Assembly (NCBI GenBank): GCA_022316685.1
Contig: JAKJHU010000181.1
Location: 1,021,194 to 1,085,193, forward strand
Source: Progne subis subis
Lineage: Eukaryota > Chordata > Aves > Passeriformes > Hirundinidae
Direction: 5' to 3'
DNA length: 64,000 bases
Below, piece by piece: positions 13,625-43,335 of this stretch; positions within the stretch are counted from its first letter, which is position 1, and every line of letters starts with the position of its first letter. Both the position numbers and the translations under genes were made by a program. The notes below the pieces were generated by a model that made no database searches, was not told the origin of the DNA, and worked only from the letters and a program-made list of their open reading frames with translations.

Positions 13625-14099
13625 TGTTCTGAGATTCGGGTGGTTTTAGTGTCTTTTTGCCTCCTGCAAAGCTCTGAGCCAGACGCAAGAAAGAGACGGA
13701 GTCTTCAGGTTCTGATTTTTCAAGGTTGTGTGATTTGTTTATTGTTTCTCATCTTACAAATTTCTCAGTGCCCAGCTAAGGTCTGAGCAGCTGCTCGGGC
13801 ATCTGGCGACTCCTCCCCACTGGGCTGTCGTTATCTTTTATACTAATTGTTACGTGTTCTTTATTTATCATTACTTGCCAATACCTATCACTTATACTAA
13901 ACAGCTCATCCCTACTCTGACCCAATCTCTTTAAACTGCTTTGTGCCACCGTCACTGCAGAAATGGAGTGAGGGAAGAAGAGAGAAGAAGCAGGAGACAA
14001 TGCCCCAAATCCTCCATCTTGCCCCCATTCACTTACATACTAAAATCCCAAACCCACTGTTTTCTCACCCTGTGATGAGCTAAACTCCTCTCTTTCACA
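13625..14099 (-). mobile_element. Probable solo LTR (songbird ERVL-like)
   Basis: Minus-strand reading starts tgtgaaagagaggagtttag, has agtataaaagataac (TATA-like, about 13845), aataaac (about 13740) and ends ctcagaaca. TG...CA ends and internal promoter/polyA order fit an LTR of about 475 bp. Similarity to songbird ERVL LTRs is from memory. Flanking bases do not show a clear duplication. Confidence 0.5.
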
Positions 14100-16359
14100 C
14101 TCTTGTGGCCTGCAATCCCTCCCGCAGCACAGGAAGCCTTTCCCATGGACTGGGATCAAAGCCAGTGTCTCTCTGGGCTCTGTGTCAGGGTCCCAGACCC
14201 CCCTGCCCAGGTCTGTGACCCTCCAGGGCAGCCAGAGGAATGCCCTGGACTCCAACAGGAAGGGATCATTGAGCAGAGCAGAGGGGGCTGCACACCTCGG
14301 GTGGGTCTGGGAGGCTGGGAAATGCAGGAGGTGCAGCCACACCAATCCCTCATCACCTGGGCCAGGCTGGCTTTGCCCGCTCTTCATCCTTTTCTTTATG
14401 GTCGGTGTGATCCAAAGCCGCAGTTCCCGTCCCTGACGGGGCTGAGCAGGACCTCGGGCTCTGGGGAAAACAAAACCCGGCCATTCCGGGCTTTGCTTTC
14501 CCAATAAATCGTGCGGGCTGGTGCTGGGGGCCAGCTCTGCAGGGCGGGAGAGCGGGAACACGGCAGCCACTGCATCCCTGTGCGGGTTTGGCCCCGGGAT
14601 CTGCCAAAGTCCCAGAATAACCCGGAGCTCCCCTCCCGTGCTGATCCAAGCTGCAAGCACAGACTCCCTTGGGCTGGCAGGGACAGCTGTCCCCACGCCA
14701 GCACGACCCCAGGGCCACGGGGAGGGTTTGCAGCCGGCCCCCGGAGGAGCGGTGCCCTCCCGTTATCGGGGTTTATTCCGGGATCTGGGAAAAGCTCCCA
14801 CAACGCTGTCCCCACTCTGGGAGGATGCAGAGGGCAGGGACAGCCCGGGATTCTCTTTGAGCACAAATCCCATCAGAGGAGCCCAGCAGAGGCAGGAGAG
14901 CGGCGCAATTAATTTGCTGTAGATAATTTATTTGATGGTTTAACCCTTTAATGGGTTTGTTTTTTCCCTGCACCCACATTCCGGCTCCCTCAGATGTACT
15001 CATTTCTCAGACCTACCTTCTCCTGGAGCCTCCAGCCCACACAGGGAGGGTTCCAGTGCCGTTTCCTCCTTCCACTGTGGGACAAATCCTTGGCACATCC
15101 ACGGGGTGGGAGCTGAGGCACACCGGGCGCGTTCCTGCAGGAGAAGCAGAGGAATTTGGGGCGCAGAGGAGCCTTTTCCATGAAAGTTGCTCCCCACAGG
15201 TACCAACAGCTGAGAAATGAAGAGTGTTTTCAACAAGAGATCAGTGAAGGCACAGGGGGGCAAAAGAGAACAAAAGCCAGGCTGTAAAATCCCAGCTTTT
15301 ATCCAACACTAAATCCGTGCCCTACAAACAGCAGGCAGCTCTGAACTGATATTTGAAGGGAAAAGCTGCAGAGTGTGGAAAAACCCCAGGGAACGGAAAA
15401 GCCTGGCAGCAGAGGATGCCCTGAAGATGTTCCCGGAGATGCCGGGAGTGTTTCAGGAGCGATGTGAGGGTACCTGAGCCAGCCAGGAGCTGTCATTCCT
15501 TCCCCCTGTCCTACCAGTCCTCTTTCCCCACAGGGTAAACAGCTGGAAGTGTTGAGCTCACTGCCAGAGGCTCCAGACAGACACTTTGTGCCACAGGACA
15601 TCCCGGGACACCTTAATGACTCCTCTTTAGCTTAATGAACCTCTAACAACCGGCGCCTCCTGCTCTTGCTGCTCTTGCTCCACTCTGGGCCGGCCGCAGG
15701 ACACGGAGGAAGGTTTGGATCCTTGGATGTTCCTGTCCATCGTCCTGAGCCGCTCCTGCGATGGAGCAGGGGCTCTCCTCCCTGTGTCCCGTCTGTGGCA
15801 GAGCCTTTGGCATTCCCGAGCTCTCCCGGGAATGTGGAATTGTTCCACGCTGTCCCTGTCTGCCTTGGTCCATCAGATCCCAGCTCTGTTTTCGCTCTGT
15901 GGCCGTCTCTCGTTGGAGTCTGTTCAGTGTCAGGTGTTAAATGTCTCTCCTTGTTTCTGACATCCGGTCTGCAACTCCTGGGGAGCACGTTTTCAAAATT
16001 CCTGATCCTGATTTACAGTGCTGAAATTCCAAGGGATGTTTGAGGGAAATATCTGCACATTCCGTGCTGGGAGCCAGCATCCAGCCTGGGAGATTCCTGC
16101 AGGAGCATCCTCCAGCCCAAGCACACTCAGGCAGTGCAGCTCACCTCAGACACTGGAACCCAGCAGGTTCTTGGTCTTCAGGGATTGGAGATTTCCTTCC
16201 TTGACACAGAGCAAAGCAGGGACTCACACTTTTTAACGTGGGATCTGCATATTTGGAAGAATGGCTCTCTTAAATGTACTTTGGGGTTTGCAAGATCTTA
16301 TTTTCCGTAGGTTTGGCGCTTGACCTGGCTCTGACAAAGGTTTGTGTTCCCCCTCCCAG
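14100..16359. other. Gene-free stretch before the HTR4 terminal exon
   Basis: GC-rich unique-looking DNA; open frames on both strands but no recognisable protein. The last 20 bases are the pyrimidine tract of the HTR4 acceptor. Confidence 0.6.
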
Positions 16360-16447
16360 GTACACGGTTTTACACAATGGGCACCACCAGGAGCAAGAGA
16401 AGCTTCCCATCCACACCGACCCCGAGTCCCAGGAGTCCTGTTTCTAG
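16360..16447 (+). CDS. HTR4: HTR4 terminal coding exon (5-HT4 receptor, isoform a C-terminal tail)
   Basis: HTR4 is a Gs-coupled seven-transmembrane serotonin receptor of the plasma membrane; its isoforms differ only in the tail after a shared splice junction. This exon follows a pyrimidine-rich acceptor (tttgtgttccccctcccag at 16341-16359) and starts inside a split Arg codon. It then reads [14 protein letters not shown], then [14 protein letters not shown] and stop TAG at 16445-16447. From memory the human isoform a tail is RYTVLHRGHHQELEK followed by LPIHNDPESLESCF, so only a few positions differ. The last residues ESCF keep the PDZ-binding C-terminus known for this isoform. The transmembrane exons were not found in the 16 kb upstream, so the preceding intron must exceed that. 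In human, HTR4 and FBXO38 converge, and that arrangement is seen here. The call is very likely right; other tail exons (b and so on) were not recognised. Confidence 0.93.
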
Positions 16448-16613
16448 TCCTGGCCCAGCAGAGGAAGAACAGAGGCCTTGTAGGATATCCCAAGGATTCG
16501 CCGACAGCAGGACTTGAAAATTCATCACTCTGCATCCTCGTGGTGCCTCCTGCAGTGAATCCCCAGGAATGTCCAGCGGTGGCAGCTGGGTGGGAGCACG
16601 GCAGGGTCGGGAC

Positions 16614-17290
<677 letters not shown>

Positions 17291-20200
17291 GTGCCAGAGG
17301 CGTTCCTGGTGAAGTCAGGACACAGAACAGCTCCAAACCCGCCCGTGCAGGGACTCCTGCTGCTCCCGTCCTTTCCGGCTGCCCCCTGCCCAGCTCAGCC
17401 CCTGTCCTGGGGGTCTCGAGGTGTGGCTGAAGCCCAGCAGGGTGGGACTGAGCTGCTCCATCCCTGCTGGCTCCTGCCTGGAGCCCGGACACTGCCAGGG
17501 GAGGAGCAGCTCCACGTTTTCTCCAGGAAAACGAGAGGAAATGTTTGCTGCCCGTTGGCCGCAGCCCCTGCCGAGCTCTGGAAATGCCCTGGTTGGGTTT
17601 CCTGGCCGAGGAGGAATCCAAGGAGCCGCAGTGGGTCCAGCCCAGAGCCACTGCCCTGCTGTGCCATTCCCAGGGATCGGGATGTGGAGCCCAGAGCTGT
17701 TCCCGTCCATCCCCTGAGCAAACTTCGGGCATTTGGAGGCAGCAGGAAGCTCGGGCTGGAGCCAGAGCCAAGTAATGGATCACCAAGTGCCATCTGGGAA
17801 AACAAACCATCTGAACCCTTTTCTAGCCACGTTTGGAAGAGAGAACTTCTACTTACCTCCGCCACCTTTATTTTTCTATTGGTTGCCGGTCTCTTCCAGC
17901 TGAGGCGAGAAGTTTTCCAGACTGTCCAGTCTCGGCACTGGCGAAGCTCTCGGTCCTCGCCGCGCTCCTCGTGAGCTGCTTCCCCCTTCGCAGGGAAAGG
18001 GCGGGCAAGGCTCCCAACTCCACCAGGCTGGGAAAAGGATTTTCCTGCAGCATGGAGACCACGAGCCTCGACCCTTTTTAGGGGAAGCTCCACCCCAGAG
18101 ATGCCACCCTGAGCCTAGAAAGTAAAACTGTGCTCTGTCAGATGGTGCAACCATGTACAGATATTTTTAATGTACAAAGGAAAAGCTGACATTATTTATT
18201 ATTTTTTATCAGGAACGTGTGGTGTTTTTTTTCATTAAAAGCTTCTCGACCAAGGAGCTTAACATCCTATGTGTTATTATTTAGTAATATTTCTGTTGCT
18301 ATGTGACAGGTATTTACTGTAAACAGACAAATCCTGCTCAGAACAAACAAAAATGTTGCTCAGTAGGAGAAATATTGTGCATGAAAAGAACAAGCGGCTT
18401 CCTGGCCACGGTGTCTGACTTCTTTAAATACACCAGAGTCACTGATAAAGCTTCACATCCTTTTCCTTTAGGATTCAGAAGGACACTGGGCAGAAACCAT
18501 CCCAAAAGGAAGACCAAGGTGGAAAACTGCTGGAAAAACAGAAATTATTGATGTTTGTGGTGGAAGGTGCTCCTGGTTCATCACCAGGACCTGGTTGGCA
18601 ATGATCTGTTTTTAGAGGGTTTTATTTCCAAAAGAATTCATTCAGTTTTACTCTTGACACCAGAACAGTGAGTGAAAAAAAGCCATTATTGAAAGTTTGG
18701 GAAAAAATCCATCCAGGGCTGCCTCAGTCCTGTGATCCCCCCTCTGTGGAAGCGCCCACGGGGGTTTTGTTGGGGTTTGGGCACACAAAGCTTGGCTTGG
18801 TTTCACCGCAAGTGTCAAATTTCTTAAAAGAAATCCTAAAATAAAGCTTTTCTCTGTCCCCACTGAAGGGCATCAAAATCTTGATGTGAGATTTCCTGGA
18901 GCGAGATGGAACCAGCAGCACGGGGAAGCCACAGAGTTCTTTGGTTCTGCTTTTTCCTTCGGGCGTTGTTTCCTCCTTTATTTTTATGTTCATTAGGAGA
19001 AGATCTGGTTTTAATCTCAAATAAACTCCCAGTTCCCCCAGGGGCAGCATTCCCAAGGTTCTGCCAACAGGAGCAGGGGCTCACCAGCCAAAATGGTCAA
19101 GGGCTCTCAGAGGGAAAAGGCTCCCCTTCCAAGGGGATGGAATTCCAAACACGAAATGGCCCTGTCCTGCGTCACCTCCCGTCCCTCCCTGGGCTCAGCA
19201 ATCCTGTCAGGAGCCACCTGGCAGCTCCTCCTTGCGCAGCCAGTGATGCCAGCAGAGCTGCTGTGAGCGCAGCCAGGCCCCTGTGCCACCAGCAGCGGCA
19301 CAATCTCCCTCCTGGAGGGGCCCCTCTGGATTTCCCCGGCTGCTCCCGTGCCCTCCCCGCTCAGCTTTTGCCCGTCCTGGCTGCTGGTGCCAGTCCCTGC
19401 CCATGCTCAGTGATCTGTGCTGTTCCTGAAAATAAAATCTCCTCCCCGGCCGTGGCACTGAACTCCAGCTTGGGCTCGTTCCTGGCGCTGGTGGCACCCA
19501 AACCCCAGGCTGGGGGCAGCTTGCGCCTCCCAGCTGCCCCACAGGAGGCTCCAGGAGCTGCCCCAGGGAGGGGAATCTGCCCCTCTTTGCTTTTCCTACA
19601 GCTCCCTGACAGGAGGGGACAGCCAGGGGGGATTTGGGATCTGCTCCCCGGGAACAGGGACAGGAGCAGAGGGAACGGCCTCAGCCTGGGCCAGGGGAGC
19701 TCAGCTCGGGCAGCAGCAGGAATTTCCCCATGGAAAGGGAGCTCAGGCACTGGAAGTGCCCAGGGAGTTGTGCAGAGCCACAAGGCTCCTCCTGAGCCTC
19801 CTTTTCTCCAGGCTGAGCCCTTTTCCCAGCTCCCTCAGCCCCTCCTGGGGCTCCAAACCCTTCCCAGCTCCGTTCCCTGCCCTGGACACGCTCCAGCCCC
19901 TCCAGGTCCCTCCTGGCCACCCCTCGAGGTCCCTCAGCACTGGGGACAGTCCCTGCCCTGCCCCTGGCTGTCCTCAGCTCACAGAAATTCTGCCCTATTC
20001 AGCTTCATTCATTCATTTATTAATTCCCAGTTAGGATTTATTTGCAGCCCGGGAGTCCCCACCTGCTCCTGGCCCCTTACCTGGAGGATTCCCAGCTCCC
20101 TGTGGAGCTGCTGGTGGGACCAGAGCCATCCAAAGGGATTCATGTGAGAAATGAAAACCCAGGGGCACCTGGGTGTTGAGCAGGGTGGATCCCTTGCCCC

Positions 20201-22097
20201 AGAGGCACTTTTTAGGCAAACTTTGCTCCTCCAGGGGCATCTGTCCCACCAGAGGACGCTTCAGGGAGGTCAGACATGGGGAATGTGTCACTGAAAGGTG
20301 ATGTTCACCTTGCCTCTGGCTCAAAACAGCTTTGATTTTACCTCACCTGCTCCTCCTGTCCCCTGCTGGGATCCAGCAATACTGTCTCAGCTACACCAGT
20401 GCCATGTCTGCATTTCCAAACCCCGCTCAGTTCAGGAATTACTAACAGATACATTCAGCTCCTCTCAGCCCAAGGCTTTCAGGGTGGAATTCACTCCCAG
20501 CTGCCTCTGCTCTGCAAGAGGAGGGAGAATCAGAAGGTGCTGAGGGCACTTCTCTGTGCCAGCCTGACCTAGAACGTGCACAGGACCAAGGGTGGGGCCC
20601 GGATCGTGTCTGTGCCATTCCCAGCACGGATGAAAAGCAGGAGCAGCTCCAGCCCACACACACTGAGTCATTCCCACCCAGCTCTGCGAGTGCTGAAGCC
20701 AAGGGGAGCATTTCCATTCTGTACCTGCCACTGGGAGCCCTTCCCCGGTTTAGGATCCCCTTCTCCACATTTGAGTTCCTGAGCCATCCCAGGAACTCCC
20801 AGGGGAAAACTCCCAGGCCAAAAGGAAAGGAATCTGTTGCTTTCTTATAATGCAAACTCAATAAAAATGTACCAAAGCTTTTAGTTCTTCCAGTCTTTGT
20901 AGAAATCCTCCTGAATAAATCCCCAGTTTATCTCCTGCTGAGGAGCTCACATGGCCAAGGCGTCCCTGTCACACCCCGACAAGGGGTTAGGTTGGAATTG
21001 CCTCACTGGGAAGTGGAAATCCCGGGAAGTGGAAATTCCTGTCTCCATCAACTCCTTACAGCCTCTCCTCAAACTGAAACACTCCCCAAATCCTTTCCTT
21101 TTCCCCACCCAAGCACTGACTTCGCCTTCCCCCTGAGCGAGAGGGAAGAGCAACCCCCAGCAGGGGAACACGAGGCTTTGTGCCCCTCTGCTGTGCCCAC
21201 ACACACCCTGGCCTTGCTCTCTTTACCCTCTGGACTATTTCAGTGACATTTCCCAGGCACCTGAGCCTCTCCCAGCTGGGATCTCTGCATCCTCTTCCAG
21301 GAGGAGCTGTGGGAAAAACTCATCTCAGCCTCACTTCCCAATTAGTGCAATTGTTTTTTCAATTTCAACCCGCCTTTTGCAGCTGAGCTGGACCTGGAGC
21401 GCTCCTTGCTGCCCAGTGGCTGTAAGAGGAGCCCTGCACACAGAGACAGAAATCCAAGGAAGAATCCACTCACCCGGTGCTGCTGCCTCAGAGCTGACCC
21501 AGGGAAGAAACTCCTGCTCCATGTTTTCCCCAAAGCCACATCCCGACGGGAAGCAGGGCACAGAGGGGATGCAATCACACCCTCCTGCATGTTTCTTTAC
21601 CCTGCAGGTTAAATGTTGGCCAGGCTGGCTCTGCTCTGAAAGCTTCCTGCGCTACCCAGATGCAAACATCCCCGGTTTAGGGGCTGGGGATGGATCCCAG
21701 CTGGTCCCGAAAGGAGCAGGGCAGAGCTGAGCGGCCCAGCTGGAATTCCTGTGCTGCAGGGAGGTGGGAAGAGCAGGATCCCTCCTGCCACACACCAGGC
21801 ACAGGAGGGAGGAGAAGCCTGGCACAGGAACACCTGGGATGCTCCAAGGGAAGGGAAGCGGGCAGAGCCAGGGAAACCCTCCCTTGCCCTGGGGATGGGA
21901 TAAAAGTGCCTGAAACAGCCACAAAATGGAGAGAGGAGAAAGCTCAGAGCCAAAAGATCAAATCCCCACCAGATCCCAGCTCCTCCCTCCCCCCCAGCCC
22001 GCAGGAGATGGATTCAGGCTCTGGTGTAAAACATCCCAGAGGTGAAAATTACCCCGAGGTTCAGTCACTTCCAGAAATACTGAATATAAACAAACAC
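17291..22097. other. Interval between the HTR4 tail exon and the FBXO38 3' UTR
   Basis: Contains one CR1 fragment and otherwise no recognisable gene. It may hold remaining HTR4 3' UTR or alternative tail exons; plus-strand AATAAA hexamers occur near 18841, 19020 and 20861, none decisive. Confidence 0.55.
19785..19950 (-). mobile_element. CR1 LINE internal fragment
   Basis: Reverse CR1 words ccttttctccaggctgagcc and ctggacacgctccagcccct. Confidence 0.7.
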
Positions 22098-23850
22098 TTT
22101 ATTTGTGTAAATACTTCTGCAAAAGGCTGGAGTGAGGAGATACCAGCTGGAGACGTGGTACAATACCTCAGGAACTCAGTAACATCTTCTGGACTAAAAT
22201 GGTAAATCTGACAGAATCAATGACTCAGAGGACTTGAAACACTTCTAGAAAGGGTCACAACTGTTTTGGCTGAATATCATTGAATACATTTATCTATGGT
22301 TAATTAAATATAATTGTGATAATAAACCATTGACATGATCCTGCATTAAAGCAAATTCAGTAACATTCACATTCTCTGGTGTTCAGGGCTCCACCTCCAG
22401 TCAGCACAGAGCAGGGCTGAGGAAATGCTCCATTCTCTTCCTCTTATCCCATGATTTTCCAGCTTCACATTATCCCAAGAATTCCCACAGAGAGGAAGAG
22501 AAAACCAACACTGGCTTTGCTGCAGCTTCACCTCAGTTTTACAGAACTAAACATCACAGAAATCCCCATTAGCCACATTTACCCCAAATTCAGAGAATCT
22601 CCAGCAGGATGATGAGCAAAATCGGATAAAATGGTCTGAACTGTACAGCTTTCACCTCAGGAAGCGTCATTTTCTAGGCTGGTAGCACCAATTTGAAACA
22701 AGCACGGGTGAGAGACCAGGCCAGGGCTGGGAATTGGAGCAGCCACTTCCAGAGCTGGGATCTGCCCTTCACAAGGTGTGCCAGGCCCGGGCACGCTGCG
22801 GGTGCAACACCAAGATGTGCATTTTCCACCTGCAGCGGCACAAATCCCCACGCAGCACCGGTGGGCACTGGGAGCACCGCGGAGGCACAGCACACACACA
22901 GGGTTTGGGGCAAACAGCAGCAGGTTTTACCGAGCAGATGGAAAATGTGCACCAGGAGTGAGCACGAGGCAGCCCCAGAGCCCCAGAGCCACTTCCACAT
23001 CCCCTTTCCTGCCTGCCTGCAGGGAAAGCTCAGCTGCCAGCCAGCCAGAACGGGCAGCTTTACGTCCAAGAGGGTGGAACCAACAATCAGCAACTTGATT
23101 TCCACAGTACAGAGTCAAATACAGCATGAACATGAGATCTGACAGCACAAAATGCTCGAGAACATTCTGTTTCCAAGGTGCTAAACATGGGGGCTTCCTC
23201 TCCCCACAAAAATGGGTTGAATACCTCTAGAAACTACCACAGATCACCAAATTCTCTACTTTTTTTCTTTTTTTTTTTTTTTTTTTCCTGCTTCTGGCCA
23301 TCTTTGCAACAGCTGGACAATATTCTGACCCTTCCAAAAATGCACACAAGACACCAGGATTGTGCTCAACAGGTTTACTCGGACTGGACTTTTAAATGCT
23401 CAAGAAAAAGGCACAGATTAAAAGAGACTCTGATGACTCTTTTGAACACAGCAGATGGAATTGTTGTTTGTAAGGAAAAAAAAAATAAATCCTGCTATGA
23501 ATTGTACGGGCTGAAAAGTTCAAATCTTCTTCCCTTCCCTAATTATTGGCCTTCATTAAAATGGAGCTTAAATTAATCGTATAAACATATGAAATAAAGT
23601 CTCAGTATTAGGAAGGGGGTTATTTTGTTTGTCTGTTTGTTTCCTCTATGTACAACTCTTAGTATACAATTTGTACTTTCCATTTTACACTTTAACTACA
23701 TCCTCCTGGCCACAGGGTGGGGAGAGCCCAGGGCCCCCTTGGTGGGAAATGCTTTGCATTTAGGGGGGGAAAAAAAAAAATAAAATAAAATAAAATAAAA
23801 AATCCTGCTTTTTCTTGGCCAGCAGAGCCAGGGGGAGGGGAGGGCAGCCC
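22098..23850 (-). other. FBXO38: Probable FBXO38 3' UTR, ending at a polyadenylation signal
   Basis: The first minus-strand AATAAA found downstream of the stop codon is at 22103-22098 (acaaataaagtg), implying a 3' UTR of about 1.75 kb. The stretch is AT-rich near the stop, with an (AAAAT)n tract at 23770-23803 and a T-run at 23261-23287. No coding potential was seen. The end is inferred from the hexamer alone. Confidence 0.45.
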
Positions 23851-40638
<16,788 letters not shown>

Positions 40639-42722
40639 CTCTGCACCGAGTTCTGAGGGAGGAAACGGGCACACAGTTATGAAACCCAGGGCAGCCGAAA
40701 CACAAAAGGGACACAGCAGAGGAGGGAACAGCAGTACAGCTGCAAAAAAACAAGTTGTGGTTTGATCAGACCGAAGGGCTCGGACAAAACCTGAGGATTA
40801 TCAAGACAAACCGGACAGATCCTCTCAGCTGAGGGAGCAATGAAGAAAAATCAGCACAGGCTGAAGTGGGGATCAGTACTTTTTGTGAATAAAAAAATCT
40901 TCAGAGATCCCACCCCTGAGACAGCCACAGGGGAGCTGCACAGAGATCACCAGCTCGGCACCAACCACAACGTTCCAGCACAAAATCAAAGTCCAAAGTC
41001 TGCCCAGCAGAAAAGCGATTTCTTTTTTGAAAAAAAAAATGGGCTCCTGTGAACACTCCCCAAAAACTCCCCATTAAAAGCCCTCAAACGCGCTCCTCTT
41101 CAAGGTGAGAACACCAAGTGAAGCATTCAGGCTGCTGAGTTAAAGATCAAAGCCACAGGGACGCTGGGAGTCATTGTGTGAAGGCAGCGTGCAGGACCCT
41201 CTGCTCCCTCCTGAACCGTGTCCATCCCCTGCAGCACACACAGACACTGGGGTTACCATGCTTCGTGCAAAAACACACACAGTTATCGTGAGAAGCCACA
41301 AATGAGCAGCTAAAATAAAGGTGAACTCAATGCTGACACAAAAGCACCTCCTACAGATGCTGAGAGAACCTTCCAGGACTGTACCTGGCAAAGATATATT
41401 TTATCCTAAGACAAGAACAAGAATGAGGAGGGCAAAGCAACACCAGCCCAGCAAACCTGAGTTTAACAGGCTGGGTGCCAAAATTCGGTGGATTGAGGAA
41501 CAAACAACTGGCAAAAAAAAGGGCAGATTTTGGAAAAGCTTTCAGCAAGGCCTCCCTGTGACGCCAAAATGTGAAATATTGACAGCTTCACTGTGATCTA
41601 AGTACTGCAAAACACGCGGTGCCACACGTTTTGGGTGCATTTCATGTCACCTACTGCATGCTGCCATGCTTTGATGCTGAAGGGGGATTTACTCAAACAA
41701 TAAATCCCCACCTTGTGCCTGTGAACAGCAGGAAATGGATCTCTGCTCCCCTGGACTGGGGGGATTCTGCAGGCAGGAGTGAGGACCCTGCAGGTGCTGT
41801 TCTTTTTGGGGCAGGCTGGAAGGGCTCAGCTTGGGGTGATCAAGCCCATAAAGCCCAAATTTAGCTCTTTACAGACTGAGCTCCAAGAAAAGCAGCAATC
41901 CCCCGGCACCTGGGATAACTCAACTCAAGCAGAGGATGCAACACCACCAAAAAAACCTCCAAACCTCAGGAACGTGCTGGGCACAACCCAGCAGGAAAGA
42001 GAACAGCACGAGGACAGGGACAAAAGGCAAGAGAAGTAAAAATATTAACAACCAAAGCAGGGAAAACCCCGTGAGACACAATTCCAAGGGGGACAAGAAG
42101 GATTCGTCTGCAGTTTCTGCACAACCAAAGCTCCTCCTAGGGTTATTTCGAGTTAATGAGCACAGCCCTAACATCTCGTTCTGCATTAGAGAGCTGACCC
42201 CATTTAAAAATAAAAGGCAAACCTCCACAGCAGGAAGAGCTTTATATATTCAATAAAGCAAAAGGGATTCTGCGGCCCCCGCCTCAATTAATTCCCGACA
42301 ATGAAAGTCGCACGTGACAACAGCTCGACGTGCTCTATCCTTGATGCGTAAATACCCCACGGACCTTAAAAAGCATTAAAAACCACGGGGAGACTCCGCA
42401 GAAACGAAAACTGGGGGAAAACGCGGCGACAGCAGGCAGGGACGGCCTGGCAAGCGCCGGCTACGGAGGGGCGTTTCCGAAGCGGAAGGGGAAAGGCGAG
42501 GACGCGGTGATTTGTGCCGAGACAAGCCAAGGAAAACCAGCTTTCCCCACGGCCCCATCACCGCCGTTCACTCGGGGGGCGGCCTGTGACAGCGGGGCCG
42601 GCCCAAGCCCGCGGGGCCGACAGGGGACGGCAGCCGCCGGCTCCCCGCCCCGCCGCACCGGGAGCCGAGCCGGCCGCGCCCCCGTCCCCTCGCTGCCCTC
42701 CCCTGGCCCTCGCTCCGCTCAC

Positions 42723-42880
42723 CTGCCCTCGCTCCCCTCGCCGCCCTCGCCCCGGTTGTGGCCGCGGGGGAGCCCCGGCCCCGCTTCCTGCGCGGCCCCT
42801 TCCGCCAGCGCCGCCGCTTCCGCCTCCGGCCCCGCCTCTTCCGCTTCCGCCCGCCTGCGGCCCCGCCCCGCCGCCAGCGG
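42723..42880 (-). promoter_or_regulatory. FBXO38: FBXO38 TATA-less promoter and non-coding exon 1
   Basis: A consensus donor, gagggcag|gtgagcgg, ends a probable non-coding exon 1 at 42723. Just upstream lie five ETS-type cores read as GGAAG on the minus strand (cttcc near 42784, 42799, 42817, 42838 and 42844), within GC-rich DNA and with no TATA box. Clustered ETS sites are typical of housekeeping CpG-island promoters. The transcription start is inferred to lie around 42.80-42.86 kb. Confidence 0.6.
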
Positions 42881-42904
42881 GAGTGCGACCCCGTGCGGCC
42901 CGGC

Positions 42905-43110
42905 GGGCGGCGCTGAGGGCGCTGGGGGCTCTGAGGGCTCTGGGGGCTCTGAGGGGGCTGCGGGGGCTGAGGGCTCTGAGGTTTCTGAGGGCGCTGGGGG
43001 CTCTGAGGTTTCTGAGGGCGCTGGGGGCTCTGAGGGGGCTGCGGGGGCTGAGGGCTCTGAGGTTTCTGAGGGCGCTGGGGGCTCTGAGGGGGCTGAGGGC
43101 GATGAGGGCT
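42905..43110. repeat. G-rich tandem repeat upstream of FBXO38 (GCTCTGAGGGCGCTGGGG type)
   Basis: Array of 6- to 9-base words GGGGCT, CTGAGG and CTGAGGTTT, with a higher-order period: the block ggctctgagggggctgcggg recurs. The plus strand holds many GGG/GGGG runs about 60-300 bases upstream of the inferred FBXO38 start, so it could form G-quadruplexes there. Confidence 0.85.
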
Positions 43111-43234
43111 CCGGGCGCTGCCGTTCGCAGGCTAGGCTCGCTCAGCACACAGCGGGAGGGACGGGATTATTCAAGTGTCCCGGCAGTTACAGTCACAGAC
43201 GTGCCGAGCCGCAGGGACACACGGGGGCACCGTG

Positions 43235-43335
43235 CCTGGAGCAGCCTGGGCTCCGGGAGGTGTCCCTGCCCCTGGCAGGGCTGGGGTGAGATGGGCTGTA
43301 AGGTGCTTCCGACCCAAACCATTCCATGATTCTGT
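43235..43335 (+). mobile_element. CR1 LINE 3' end
   Basis: Forward CR1 ending ccattccatgattctgtgat. It abuts a reverse CR1 copy, giving a tail-to-tail pair. Confidence 0.8.

Larger units (their letters stand above)
42440..43160. promoter_or_regulatory. CpG island over the FBXO38 5' end
   Basis: Very GC-rich block with many CpG dinucleotides, in contrast to the AT-rich DNA on either side. It covers the FBXO38 start region and, at 42905-43110, a tandem repeat. The open frames crossing it on both strands are Gly/Ser/Glu/Pro/Ala composition artefacts. Confidence 0.75.

Noticed and set aside
13061..13786. Overlapping repeat-protein-like ORFs on both strands
   Set aside because: They follow the 49-bp minisatellite; 49 is not a multiple of three, so the frame shifts each copy, and all frames stay open.
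42507..43329. Two overlapping plus-strand ORFs of 260-271 codons, Gly/Ser/Glu- and Pro/Ala/Arg-rich
   Set aside because: They lie across the FBXO38 promoter and CpG island, consist of the G-rich array plus GC-rich DNA, and continue into a CR1 fragment. No splice sites or known protein.
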